From Bauldia sp. (GTDB lineage Bacteria > Pseudomonadota > Alphaproteobacteria > Rhizobiales > Kaistiaceae), in assembly GCA_020849325.1 (NCBI GenBank), contig JADLGL010000028.1, positions 1 through 32,223 on the forward strand: 32,223 nucleotides of DNA. Direction: 5' to 3'. Every line of letters begins with the position of its first letter. Within the stretch, counting starts at the first letter, position 1. Position numbers and translations under genes: made by a program. The notes under the pieces were generated by a model that saw nothing but the letters and a program-made list of their open reading frames with translations, made no database searches and had not been told where the DNA came from. This document shows, one piece after another, positions 15,724 through 24,191 of this stretch.

Positions 15724-16848
15724 GGTCGCCCGGGCGTCGGCGCCCTTCGCAAGGCGTCCGGCCTGCGCCGGCCACTCGTCGCGCTCGACGCGGCCGGGGA
15801 AACCGAGTTCGGCGCTGATCCAGGCCTGCTGGCCCGCGGTCCACGCGGCGACCTGGGCGTAGCGGTAGATGCCGAGCTGGTTCAGCCGCTTCTCGAAGCC
15901 TTGCCCGATGCCCTTGATGCGCCGGAGGTTGTCGCGCTCGGGCGGCGCCGCTTCGAGCGACGGCGGGCGGTCCTCTGACGCGGGGGGCGGCGCGGCAGGC
16001 CGGGCGGCCGGGCTTGCCTCCGCTTCGTCCTCGTCCGACCAGATGTCGTCCGCCGCGAGAGGCGGCGTCGCCACCGGCGGTAGCGCCCGCCTGGTTTCCG
16101 CGGCACCGGATGCCGGCAGAGCGAGGATACCGACGGGCCGAGCCTCCGGCGGGCCGGGCTGGCGGAGGTCCATCGGCCAGACGGCGGTCGCGGCGGCCCA
16201 TGGCTCGTCGTGCTCGGGAGAATCGTCACCCCGGCCGGGCGGGGGCGGCGCCGGCACCGGCGCGGTGATTTCAGGCGGCGGTTTTCCGTTGCCCTTCCGC
16301 TCCGCGGCGGAGGCCTCGGGCTCGACTGGAGCGACGGCCCCGCCCGCGATGAGGGCGGCCGCCTCGCCGGGGCGGAGGCGCTCGTCGCGCGCCTCGCGCC
16401 AGGCAATGGCCCGCGAGCTCGACTGGACGCGCTTCCGGAGGTCCTCGGCGGCCTCGGATTTCGCGGCGGATTCGAGGCGGATCGGCTCGGGTGCCGGTTC
16501 GGGGAGTGCGATGGGGACGACGGTGACGGCGCGCGTCGGCTCGGGGCGAAGGGCGGGTTCCGCCCGTGTCTCGGGACGCGGCTCGACGGCGGCCGGTTCC
16601 GGGCGTGGACGAACGGGTCGCGCCGCGGCCGGGGTCGGGGCGATCGCCGGCCGTCCGGTCGCGACCGGCTCCTCGGCCGGCGGTGGCGTGCGGATGCCGA
16701 ACAGGCGGCCGATCCGGTCGGTGAGGTCGCGCTGGTCGAAGGCGTAGTCGGTCCGGTCGATCCAGCGATAGGCGATCCAGCCGATGATGCTGCCGACAGC
16801 GAATGCGGCGGCAATGACGGCCAGAACCTCGCCGATGTGCTGGATCAT
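15694..16848 (-). CDS. Membrane-anchored protein with C-terminal helix-hairpin-helix domain
   Basis: This 384-residue protein begins MIQHIGEVLAVIAAAF with one membrane segment (about 7-28). A long disordered region rich in Pro, Ala and Glu follows (about 50-300). The C-terminal domain (about 307-369) has NLRRIKGIGQGFEKRLNQLGI and ends with ELGFPGRVERDEWPAQA; this is the helix-hairpin-helix module often fused to unrelated alphaproteobacterial proteins. Function is unknown. The ATG overlaps the stop of the small membrane protein upstream as ATGA, so it is translationally coupled. Its stop lies 30 bases inside the convergent slt gene. An upstream in-frame start exists but lies in other coding sequence. 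Confidence 0.75.
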   Translation of the reverse strand: MIQHIGEVLAVIAAAFAVGSIIGWIAYRWIDRTDYAFDQRDLTDRIGRLFGIRTPPPAEEPVATGRPAIAPTPAAARPVRPRPEPAAVEPRPETRAEPALRPEPTRAVTVVPIALPEPAPEPIRLESAAKSEAAEDLRKRVQSSSRAIAWREARDERLRPGEAAALIAGGAVAPVEPEASAAERKGNGKPPPEITAPVPAPPPPGRGDDSPEHDEPWAAATAVWPMDLRQPGPPEARPVGILALPASGAAETRRALPPVATPPLAADDIWSDEDEAEASPAARPAAPPPASEDRPPSLEAAPPERDNLRRIKGIGQGFEKRLNQLGIYRYAQVAAWTAGQQAWISAELGFPGRVERDEWPAQAGRLAKGADARATSHAEVVRDP

Positions 16849-16973
16849 CGCTGGCGCGCCCCCGCGCCGCGCCGGCGTCCGCCCGCGGGCGACGCCGCCC
16901 ACCAGCCCACGGCGACGCCGAGAAGGGCGGCGCCGAGCGCGTACGGCCAGTACTGGGCGAGGACGAACAGCAC
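16845..16973 (-). CDS. Small membrane protein (42 residues)
   Basis: This frame lies between the OmpA-type gene and the HhH gene and exactly bridges them. It starts at GTG 16973, five bases after the OmpA-type stop, and its TGA overlaps the next ATG. It reads V-L-F-V-L-A-Q-Y-W-P-Y-A-L-G-A-A-L-L-G-V-A-V-G-W-W and ends in a basic tail (G-G-R-R-R-G-A-G-A-R-Q-R). That is one membrane helix with positive residues after it, the form of a real small inner-membrane protein. No homolog is recognised with certainty. The tight spacing on both sides supports translation. Confidence 0.65.
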   Translation of the reverse strand: MLFVLAQYWPYALGAALLGVAVGWWAASPAGGRRRGAGARQR

Positions 16974-16978
16974 GCCGG

Positions 16979-19165
16979 TCAGAGCTCCAGGATCCTGAAC
17001 TCGATCCGACGGTTCTGCGCCCTGCCCTCTTCGGTATCGTTGGTCGTGATCGGGTTCGCCTCACCATAGCCGACGGCCGTGAGACGGTCATCCGCGACGC
17101 CGGCGGCGACGAGGTACTCCCGCACGGAAATGGCACGCTGCTCGCTGATGGCGCGGTTGCGGGCGGTGGTGCCGTCGGAATCGGTGTGCCCGCCGATCTC
17201 GACCCGCGAATCGGGGCAGCGGCCGAGGATGGCCACCAGCCGGTCGAGCCGCCCCTCGCTCTCCGGCGCGAGACCGACCGACCCTTCGGTGAACTTCACC
17301 GCGCCGGTCCCGAGTTCGGCGGTGAGCAATTCCTGGCAGACGGCGGCGGTGACGCGGCTCTCCGCGGGTTTCGCCGTGATGGCGGTCGTCACGCGGTACC
17401 CCGGTGGAAGGGCGCCGCGAAGCTGCTCCTCGATGCGCGAGATCGCGCCGTCATAGGGCGCGACGCCGCTGACGGAGATCGCGCCATCGACGAGCTCCAG
17501 CCGCCCGGCTTCGAGCCGGCTTATCGCCTGGAGGCCGGCGACCATCGCCTCGGAGAAGCCCGCCGGCGCGCCGTCGGCGAGGAGGGCATCGACCACGACC
17601 GGAAGCGGCGCAAAGCGGAGCTCGGCCGCCGTTGCCAGCGTCTGCCTGATTTCCGGCGACGGCGCGAAGCCGCTGAGCGTGACCGCCTCGGGGCCCACCG
17701 ACGCCACGAAGCGGTAGGGCGAGACGACCGGGGCGCTGACGAGGCTGGTGTTGAGCACGAGGCTCGCCGGCAGCGTCCGGGCGAGGGCGGCGAGGAGCCC
17801 CTCATAGGCGGCCGACGTCGCGGCGGCGCCCGTGATCGAATAGGAGTTGTCGCTGATCCGGGCCGAGCCGCCGGACAGAGCCGCCGCCTGGCCGATGGCG
17901 AACTTGGCGGCGCCGATCCAGTCCATGCGCGGCGCGCCGTCGGCGATCTGGAGCTGGTCGTCGATCTGTCCGGCGCCGAAGAGCCGAACGGCCTCGGCAA
18001 TGACTTCGGTGCGCGCGTCGTCCGAGGGCATGAAGCCGATCAGGCTGAGGCCGTTCGACGAACGGACGACTTCCAGCACATAGGCCTCCGCCATGGACGG
18101 CTGGATCTCCGAGGCGATCAGGACGAGGCCGGGCGGAACCGGATCGGTCGCGGCGGCCTGGAGCGCGGCATAGTCCTCCGGCGTCCGGGCACGGCCGGAA
18201 AGCTGGAGCTGGTTGCCGGTGAGGGTGACGTAGCCGCTGCCGAGGCGGGCGACGACGCCGAGGGCGTACTCGATGAATGGCGCGAAGCCTTCGGGGGCGC
18301 CCGAGGCGAGCGTCACGCGGTTGTCGAGCGGCAGCTCGCCCACCGCCCGCCGGACGCGGGCTTCGACATCGGCCCCGATCGATGCGCTGGGAACATAGCC
18401 GGAGACCTCCGCCCGCGCGGTGTCGAACGACAGCTGCCAGACGTAAGGCGTGACGAATGGCGGCTCGATCGCCGCGGCGGCAACCGAGAATCCGCCAGGC
18501 ACGGCGCCGGCGAGCATCGACAGGGTGCTTTCGTAGTGCGACAGGTCGCGCGACAGGCCGGCCACCGAGATCGAGACGCCGGACAGCGATACCGAGCCTT
18601 CGTCGAGATTGTCGAGAACCCGAAGGGCAAAACCCACGCCGCGGACGAAATTGTCGGGCGCGCCGCGCGCGAGTTCGGTGCGATCATCGACCGGCACGCC
18701 GGGGAAACTGTTCGAAACGAGTGCCGCGACCTCACCCCTGACCTCGTCCGAGGGAACGTATCCCGCGATGGTCAGCGCGCCCCCCGCGCGGCTGACGCTC
18801 CACGTGAACGGCGTGACCATGGGGATGAGCTCGGTCCGGTCATCGACCGCCGCCACGCCCCACACGCCGGCCACGGCAATCCGCGCCTCCTCCCGCCCGG
18901 CAATTGTCGGCGCCGTGCCGGTGAGAATGACCGAGCGGCCCTCGACGGTCGCGGCGGCCCAGGTCTGCCCTGTCTCGCCGAGGCGCGCGCCGACGCGATC
19001 CGAGAGACTGGCGGCAATGGTTGGTTCGTGAAGGGTAACGGCGAGCGCGCCGAGTCCGGCACAGACTACGATCGCCGCGACGAACCAGCGCCGCAGCGCG
19101 ACGATCAACGACCGGCTACTCGCAGGGCGGTCGCGGCCGGCAACGGCCTCTCCCCCATCCGGCAT
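16979..19165 (-). CDS. OmpA-domain protein with four tandem ~121-residue repeats
   Basis: This 728-residue protein has an N-terminal membrane anchor (about 27-44) and probably extends into the periplasm. Repeats recur with a G-[YF]-x-P-S mark at about 135, 256, 377 and 499, a period of 121-122 residues. Each also carries D-x-x-x-x-x-A-x-GAP-x-x-F and later PxG-x-x-L with a VxPY-type end, which is reminiscent of BON-type modules. The C-terminal OmpA domain binds peptidoglycan, with Asp662 and Arg677 in the GHTDSDGTTARNR / SEQRA region and the end NRRIEFRILEL. Domain order resembles BON-OmpA proteins. It heads a coupled chain with the two genes that follow. Its role is not known. Confidence 0.85.
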   Translation of the reverse strand: MPDGGEAVAGRDRPASSRSLIVALRRWFVAAIVVCAGLGALAVTLHEPTIAASLSDRVGARLGETGQTWAAATVEGRSVILTGTAPTIAGREEARIAVAGVWGVAAVDDRTELIPMVTPFTWSVSRAGGALTIAGYVPSDEVRGEVAALVSNSFPGVPVDDRTELARGAPDNFVRGVGFALRVLDNLDEGSVSLSGVSISVAGLSRDLSHYESTLSMLAGAVPGGFSVAAAAIEPPFVTPYVWQLSFDTARAEVSGYVPSASIGADVEARVRRAVGELPLDNRVTLASGAPEGFAPFIEYALGVVARLGSGYVTLTGNQLQLSGRARTPEDYAALQAAATDPVPPGLVLIASEIQPSMAEAYVLEVVRSSNGLSLIGFMPSDDARTEVIAEAVRLFGAGQIDDQLQIADGAPRMDWIGAAKFAIGQAAALSGGSARISDNSYSITGAAATSAAYEGLLAALARTLPASLVLNTSLVSAPVVSPYRFVASVGPEAVTLSGFAPSPEIRQTLATAAELRFAPLPVVVDALLADGAPAGFSEAMVAGLQAISRLEAGRLELVDGAISVSGVAPYDGAISRIEEQLRGALPPGYRVTTAITAKPAESRVTAAVCQELLTAELGTGAVKFTEGSVGLAPESEGRLDRLVAILGRCPDSRVEIGGHTDSDGTTARNRAISEQRAISVREYLVAAGVADDRLTAVGYGEANPITTNDTEEGRAQNRRIEFRILEL

Positions 19166-19285
19166 ACGCCTTCACACTCCGCCGGCCCGCCTTCGATCCA
19201 CGGGGACCGCAGGCCCCCGAGGCCGCTCAGCAGCGCATATCAAAGTCGCGGCAGAGTGAAAAGCGATCCGCGGAAACCGCAAATG

Positions 19286-19314
19286 AAAAAGCCCGGCGGA
19301 TTGCTCCGCCGGGC
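19286..19314 (-). terminator. Rho-independent terminator of the barrel-protein gene
   Basis: Ten-base perfect arms, GCCCGGCGGA (19291-19300) and TCCGCCGGGC (19305-19314), enclose a 4-base loop. On the minus strand the stem is followed by TTTTT (19286-19290). It lies 24 bases beyond the stop of the gene at 19339-20523 and is oriented to end that transcript. Confidence 0.9.
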
Positions 19315-19338
19315 CTTCGAAGTTGATACCGGGTTGGC

Positions 19339-20523
19339 CTAGAAGGCCGCGCCGACCTTGAGCTCGAGGCCGAATGCGCTGAGATCGTTGCCACCGAACT
19401 GGCGGGCGTAGGTGCCCTCGAGGGTGACGAACACCGGAGAGGCGCCGGCCGGCTCGAACGTGATGCCGCCCGTGATCTCGAGAACCGCGTCGGCCGGAGC
19501 GTCCGGACCGCGGGTGTACTCGACACCGGTCTCGAGGGTGAGCGTGTCACCGATCGCGACTTCCATGTCGAGGCCGGCCATCAGGTAGTTGCCGAGCTCA
19601 TGCTCGTCGTACTTGTAGCCGTAGTAGCCGTAGTTGCGGCTCCAGCCGACCGACGGCGTGAGCGTGACCGGGCCGAAGCCGATCTCGGCCTCTGCCATGA
19701 TGCCGAACGCCCAGACCGGAATACCGTTGCCGTCCTCGGAGGCGTTCACGCGGTCGAAGTCGAAGCGGACGGTCATGTCCGCCGGACCGGCGCCGAACTC
19801 ACCCTGAACGTAGCCGCCGACCGTCATGAACACATGACCGTCGCCGTTGAAGTTCGGAGCCGGACGCGAGTCGTTGGTGCGCTGACCGATGTTGAAGCCG
19901 GTCTCGATCTCCGCCGCACCGGCGTCGAACACGACGTCCACGCCGAAGTCCGGCCACGGGCCGTTCCAGAACGGGCTGAAAGCCGAGCCACGCGGATCGT
20001 TCCAGCCGAGGCGGCCCGGCTCGGCGAGCGTGACCGACACGGTCGCAGGACCAAAGGTGTTGCGGTAGCGAACCGAGTTGGCCGAGAAGGCCCACGGGCC
20101 GATCGTCAGCGTGCCGACGCCATCCGCGAGGGGCGTGAACGAGAACGAGAGGTTGCCGGCGTCGGTCGGCTTGCTGACGGTGACCGTCAGGGTGCCGGAC
20201 AGGTTGAAGTACGAAGTCGGAATGCCGCCAGCGACCGGGAGAACGAACGGGCTGCCGAGCGCGTCGACGTCCGTATCCCAGGGATCATCGCCGTAGTCGA
20301 GCTCGTAGCCGAGCTCGGTGTTCCACTCGATGCTGCCCGAGAGCGTGATGCACCAGTCCTTCTTCTTCCAGCCGTTGCCGTTGTTGCACTGCTCAACGTA
20401 GTTGGCCATCGTCGTGACGACGAGACCGGCCGGGTTCGGATCGGCCGCCTGGGCGGTCGAGATGCCAGCGCCGCCGACGAACATCGCCGCCGAGGTGCCG
20501 AGAAGTAGCTTCTTCAGTGTCAT
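19339..20523 (-). CDS. Outer-membrane beta-barrel protein (porin-like)
   Basis: This 394-residue protein has a clear signal peptide (MTLKKLLLGTSAAMFVGGAG, cleavage near AQA-AD). The mature part is made of alternating amphipathic strands rich in Gly, Thr and aromatic residues, and the last residue is Phe in VGAAF, the usual outer-membrane insertion signal. Two early cysteines (EQCNNGNGW and DWCITLSG) could form a disulfide, as in many alphaproteobacterial porins. A strong GGAGGT ribosome site and a strong terminator suggest high expression. Whether it forms an open channel is not shown; no specific family could be assigned with certainty. Confidence 0.8.
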   Translation of the reverse strand: MTLKKLLLGTSAAMFVGGAGISTAQAADPNPAGLVVTTMANYVEQCNNGNGWKKKDWCITLSGSIEWNTELGYELDYGDDPWDTDVDALGSPFVLPVAGGIPTSYFNLSGTLTVTVSKPTDAGNLSFSFTPLADGVGTLTIGPWAFSANSVRYRNTFGPATVSVTLAEPGRLGWNDPRGSAFSPFWNGPWPDFGVDVVFDAGAAEIETGFNIGQRTNDSRPAPNFNGDGHVFMTVGGYVQGEFGAGPADMTVRFDFDRVNASEDGNGIPVWAFGIMAEAEIGFGPVTLTPSVGWSRNYGYYGYKYDEHELGNYLMAGLDMEVAIGDTLTLETGVEYTRGPDAPADAVLEITGGITFEPAGASPVFVTLEGTYARQFGGNDLSAFGLELKVGAAF

Positions 20524-21018
20524 TGCCTGACCTCCAAAAAGGTTCAAATCAGGGGCAGGTTCAGTTTCTCTTCGCTTCCGGAACGCTCCGGTCACTAGAG
20601 CACCTGCGAGAAATCCCGGTCCCCCACGACGTTCGATCAAGCATCTGATCCCCACCCCAGGGCGCATCGGCCGTCGAACAACCAAATCGCAGATTTCGCT
20701 GCGAATGGTCGGACCATACCCGAGAGCGGGTGCCGCGCAACGGTCCGCGCCGCAGTTTCGCCCCGTTGCCACCGCTTTCCGCGTGGGTTGTTGCAGTTCT
20801 GCCACGACGGCGGAGGTCGCGGTTTCCTGCGGATTCACACGCGTTACCATAAGGTTAACGAAACGTGCGTCGGTTTGCCCGTCGGGCGTGGTTCCGGAGG
20901 CTGCCACAATCCCGGCGCGAGGCGGGCGCCAGGAGCGCAATTCGCCGCGACGTAGTGCGGAGGGAATCGGCGTTCGCCGCTTGCCTCGCCAAGGCCCGCC
21001 CGCTTATGTGCGGACGAC
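20524..21018. other. Intergenic region upstream of the porin-like gene and tRNA-Ser
   Basis: No gene was found in these 495 bases. Open frames crossing the region have porin-shadow or tRNA overlap and no family similarity. It should carry the promoter of the barrel gene (reading left) and of the tRNA (reading right). Visible structures are an imperfect inverted repeat AATCGCAG / CTGCGAAT near 20686-20706, and a CtrA-like site at 20844-20858. Confidence 0.6.
20844..20858. promoter_or_regulatory. CtrA-like binding site (TTAC-N7-TTAA)
   Basis: TTAC-CATAAGG-TTAA matches the alphaproteobacterial CtrA consensus TTAA-N7-TTAA at seven of eight fixed positions. It lies 320 bases from the porin-like start and 160 bases before tRNA-Ser, rather far for direct control of either. 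It stands out in an otherwise GC-rich stretch. Chance occurrence is possible. Confidence 0.35.
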
Positions 21019-21112
21019 GGAGACGTGGCCGAGAGGCTGAAGGCGGCGGTTTGCTAAACCGTTATACGGTTGAAAAGCTGTATCGAGGGTTCGAATCCCT
21101 CCGTCTCCGCCA
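21019..21112 (+). tRNA. tRNA-Ser, anticodon GCT
   Basis: The 94-base sequence folds into a class II tRNA. Acceptor arms are GGAGACG (21019-21025) and CGTCTCC (21102-21108), followed by discriminator G and an encoded CCA (21110-21112). The anticodon arm GGTTT-GCT-AAACC places GCT at 21053-21055, reading AGC and AGT serine codons. A long variable arm and GGGTTCGAATCCC T-arm fit serine tRNA. The D-arm begins TGGCCGAGAGGCTGAAGGC, also typical. Confidence 0.97.
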
Positions 21113-21378
21113 TTCTTCCGCACACGGCAGTTCCGCTTCGTTCAACGCCTCGGCGGGCGTGGCCTACGGCCGGTCGCGCCGTCGCGCCGAGCTCCGGGGT
21201 CGAATCGTTCCGCTCGCCCTCTCCGCCGGACTCCACCCGCCGGATTCGCGGGGCCGGCCCGCTGACGTCCCCCCGGGCCCGGCCCGAGCCCGAGGCGTTG
21301 CTGCTCGAATCGGACAGGTGCCCGCCAGCGTCGCCGGAGCGACGGCTGGCCTGCCTGGTCCGGGTGGGAGCGCCGCCC

Positions 21379-23619
21379 TTACTCCGCGGGCTGCGAGGCG
21401 GGCGTCGCGCCGATCACGCGGCCGAGACGCTCGCCTTCCACGTCCACATTGGGGAGGACGCGGTCGAGCCAGCGCGGAATCCACCACGCGCCGCGGCCGA
21501 CGAGCGCCATGAAGGCCGGGACGATCGTGAGGCGGACCACGAAGGCGTCGATGAAGACGCCGAACGCCATGGCGAAGCCGAGCGATTTGATGATCGGGTC
21601 GCCCGCGAGCACGAAGCCCGCGAAGACCGAGATCATGATGAGCGCCGCGGCGGTGACGACGCGGGCGCCGACGGTGACGCCGCGGACGGTCGCTTCGGTG
21701 GCCGAAGCACCGTGGACGTATTCCTCGCGCATCGGCGTCACCAGGAACACCTGGTAGTCCATCGCGAGGCCGAACACGACGCCGATCATGAAGATCGGCA
21801 GCATGCTCATCACCGGGCCGGTCGATTCGAGGCCGATGAGCCCGCCGAGCCAGCCCCACTGGAACACCGCAACCACGGCGCCGAAGGTCGCCCCGATGGT
21901 GAGGAGGAAGCCGAGCGTCGCCTTGATCGGCACCAGGATCGACCGGAACACCAGGAGGAGAAGGAGGATCGCGAGGCCGACGACCACGAGCATGTAGGGG
22001 ACGAGAGCATCGGCGAGGCGCTGCGACACGTCCTGTTCGATCGCGGGGAGGCCCGTGACGCCGAGCACCGCACCGCTGACGGCAACCGTGCGTATCCGCT
22101 GCACGAGCTCCTTGGTCGCCGGATCGACCGGCCCGGTGGTCGGCACGACGCGATAGAGCGCGGTATCGCCGGCCGGGTTGACGCCGACCGCGTCGAAGGC
22201 GGCGATGCCGTCGATCCCGGCGAGCGCTTCACCCACGGCCGCGATGGCCGCCGGACGGTCGGCAGCGGGGGCGGCGTCGACCACGACGATCAGCTGGCCG
22301 TTGAAGCCGGGGCCAAACCCCTCCGAGACGAGATCGTAGGCTTTCCGCTCGGTCGATTCGGGCGAGGCGGTCGCCGGACCCGGCAAGGCCAGGTCGAGGT
22401 CGAGGGCAGGCGTGGCGACGACGCCGAGGCCGAGGATCGCGACGACGAGAACCGCGAGCCGGTTGCGGGTCACGAACCGGCCCCAGCGCTCCCCGGCCGG
22501 AGCCGGTGCGTTCGCGGGACGCGGCGCGGCGCCGCGACGGCCGAGGATGCGGTTCCGGCCGAAGCCGATCATCGCCGGCAGGAGCGTGAGCGCGATGAGG
22601 ACGGCGATCGCCACGGTGAAGGCGGCAGCGAGACCCATCGCGGCAAGGAAGCTGATGTTGACGACCGCGAGGCCCGCCAGCGCGATGATGACCGTGAGGC
22701 CGGCGAAGACCACGGCGCTGCCGGCGGTGCCGACGGCACGGCCCGCAGCCTCCTCGGGCGCGAGGCCCTTCTGCATTTCCTTGCGGTAGCGGGTGAGGAT
22801 GAAGAGCGCGTAGTCGATGGCCACGGCGAGGCCGAGCATCGTTGCGAGCACGGGCGCGGTCGAGGACAGCTCGATGAAGCCGGTCGCCGCGGTCACCAGC
22901 GCCACGCCGATGCCGACGCCGAGGAGGCCGGTGAGGAGCGGCAGCCCGGCCGCGACGAGCGAGCCGAGCGTGACCACGAGAACGACGGCCGCCACGAGGA
23001 GGCCGAGCGCCTCGGTGATCGGGGTTTCGGGGATCTCCTGCAGCACGTCGCCGCCGATCTCGACTTCGAGGCCGGTGGCGCGGGCGGTCGCGACCGCCTC
23101 TTCGAGCGCGTGGCGCGCCTCCTCGGTGAGGGCGATCGCAGGGACGGCGTACGTCGCCTGGGCCTGGGCAATGCGGCCGTCGGGGCTGACGATGCCGGGC
23201 AGCACGGGCATGCCGGCCGCCGCGGCGGCTCCGGTGAGGATTGCCGCCATCGCATCGGCGCCGGGCTGGACGGCGGCGACTTCGGGGGCGCCTGCGAGCG
23301 TGGTCAGCAGCGTCGAGATCGCGGCGAGGCGTTCGGGCGTCGCCAGGGTCTCTCCTTCGGGTGCGGCAAAGACGATCTGGGCGCTCGCCGGAAGCTCGGC
23401 GGGACCGTCGGCGGCGGCACCAGGCGGCGCGAAGCGTTCGTTCTGGAGCTCGAGGGCCTCGATCGCCGGGACGCCCGGGATCGAGAAACTCTCCTGCGTC
23501 GGGCCGCTGAGGGTCACGGCGGCCGTGCCTGCGCCGATGAGGATAAGGATCCAGGCGCCGAGCACGGCCCACCGGTTGCGAAACGCGAACCGGCCGAGAC
23601 GATAGAGATGGACTGCCAC
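21379..23619 (-). CDS. MMPL family transporter (RND superfamily exporter)
   Basis: This 746-residue protein is a proton-driven exporter of the MmpL/YdfJ type. It has a membrane helix at about 17-37, a periplasmic domain (about 40-200), a block of five or so helices (about 202-365), a second periplasmic domain, and a second helix block (about 520-690). Paired Asp-Tyr residues in the middle of each block, Asp269-Tyr270 (GLAVAIDYALFILTRYR) and Asp621-Tyr622 (GLAMDYQVFLVTPMREEY), match the proton-relay pairs of MmpL3. Substrate is unknown; family members move lipids or lipophilic drugs. It follows the regulator by 38 bases and is probably in its operon. Confidence 0.92.
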   Translation of the reverse strand: MAVHLYRLGRFAFRNRWAVLGAWILILIGAGTAAVTLSGPTQESFSIPGVPAIEALELQNERFAPPGAAADGPAELPASAQIVFAAPEGETLATPERLAAISTLLTTLAGAPEVAAVQPGADAMAAILTGAAAAAGMPVLPGIVSPDGRIAQAQATYAVPAIALTEEARHALEEAVATARATGLEVEIGGDVLQEIPETPITEALGLLVAAVVLVVTLGSLVAAGLPLLTGLLGVGIGVALVTAATGFIELSSTAPVLATMLGLAVAIDYALFILTRYRKEMQKGLAPEEAAGRAVGTAGSAVVFAGLTVIIALAGLAVVNISFLAAMGLAAAFTVAIAVLIALTLLPAMIGFGRNRILGRRGAAPRPANAPAPAGERWGRFVTRNRLAVLVVAILGLGVVATPALDLDLALPGPATASPESTERKAYDLVSEGFGPGFNGQLIVVVDAAPAADRPAAIAAVGEALAGIDGIAAFDAVGVNPAGDTALYRVVPTTGPVDPATKELVQRIRTVAVSGAVLGVTGLPAIEQDVSQRLADALVPYMLVVVGLAILLLLLVFRSILVPIKATLGFLLTIGATFGAVVAVFQWGWLGGLIGLESTGPVMSMLPIFMIGVVFGLAMDYQVFLVTPMREEYVHGASATEATVRGVTVGARVVTAAALIMISVFAGFVLAGDPIIKSLGFAMAFGVFIDAFVVRLTIVPAFMALVGRGAWWIPRWLDRVLPNVDVEGERLGRVIGATPASQPAE

Positions 23620-23657
23620 GGGAATGCTCCAGGGTGTGCCGGTTTGCGGCGGGTCGT

Positions 23658-24170
23658 TCAGGGGATGGGCTTGCCGCGAAACTTGCCGATCACGGCCCGA
23701 AGGGCCTCGGCAGCGGCCTGGTGGAAGGCGGCGATGCGGCCGAGCCGGAGCTTCACTATGGCGCAGCGGTCGGAGAGCTTTGCCTCCGTCGCGCGCAGGA
23801 ACTCGGTCGTCCGGGTGGCCTGCTGCAGCATGTCCTGGAGCATCGGCTCGAGCGGGACGTTGGCGAGGCGATAATAGTCCTGACGGTCGCCGGGCAGGCT
23901 GACGCGCTCGATCACGCCGGCGGCGGCGAGGAGCCGCGTGTTGGTGCTGATGCTCGCCTTGCTGACCTTGAGACGATCCGTCAGCTCGCCAAGGCTGACA
24001 GGCTTCGTCTCGACGAGAAAGACGCCGAACAGCCGGCCGGCGATGCGCGGCAGCTTCCCGTCCTCGCCGAGGATGCCCATCTGCTCGACGAAATCGTCGA
24101 GCACGGCGCGCTCCGCAGCATCAGGGCTGTCGGCGGTGGTAGCGGGAGTGGCGGCGGCGGGACGGGTCAT
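23658..24170 (-). CDS. GbsR/MarR family transcriptional regulator
   Basis: This 170-residue protein has a winged helix-turn-helix (about 58-100): VSLGELTDRLKVSKASISTNTRLLAAAGVIERVSLPGDRQDYYRL. The N-terminal helix with FVEQMGILGEDGKLPRIAGRLFGVFLV is the characteristic opening of GbsR-type MarR proteins, which sense small molecules or stress. It is upstream of, and in the same direction as, the MMPL exporter, so a role in controlling that exporter is likely. A perfect palindrome 22 bases upstream of its start is a likely autoregulatory operator. Confidence 0.88.
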   Translation of the reverse strand: MTRPAAATPATTADSPDAAERAVLDDFVEQMGILGEDGKLPRIAGRLFGVFLVETKPVSLGELTDRLKVSKASISTNTRLLAAAGVIERVSLPGDRQDYYRLANVPLEPMLQDMLQQATRTTEFLRATEAKLSDRCAIVKLRLGRIAAFHQAAAEALRAVIGKFRGKPIP

Positions 24171-24191
24171 TCGGGCAGCAGATGGGACGCC

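Noticed and set aside
16784-19342. An 852-codon plus-strand frame opposite the OmpA-type gene
   Set aside because: It mirrors the minus-strand coding frame, with low-complexity Arg/Gly/Asp content and no domain or ribosome site.
21019-21112. tRNA-Ser as an attachment site of an integrated element
   Set aside because: No integrase gene and no repeat of the tRNA 3' end were found in the window.
21070-23874. A 934-codon plus-strand frame opposite the MMPL gene
   Set aside because: It begins inside the tRNA and consists of Glu/Asp/Arg/His-rich shadow sequence; the minus-strand MMPL protein has clear motifs.
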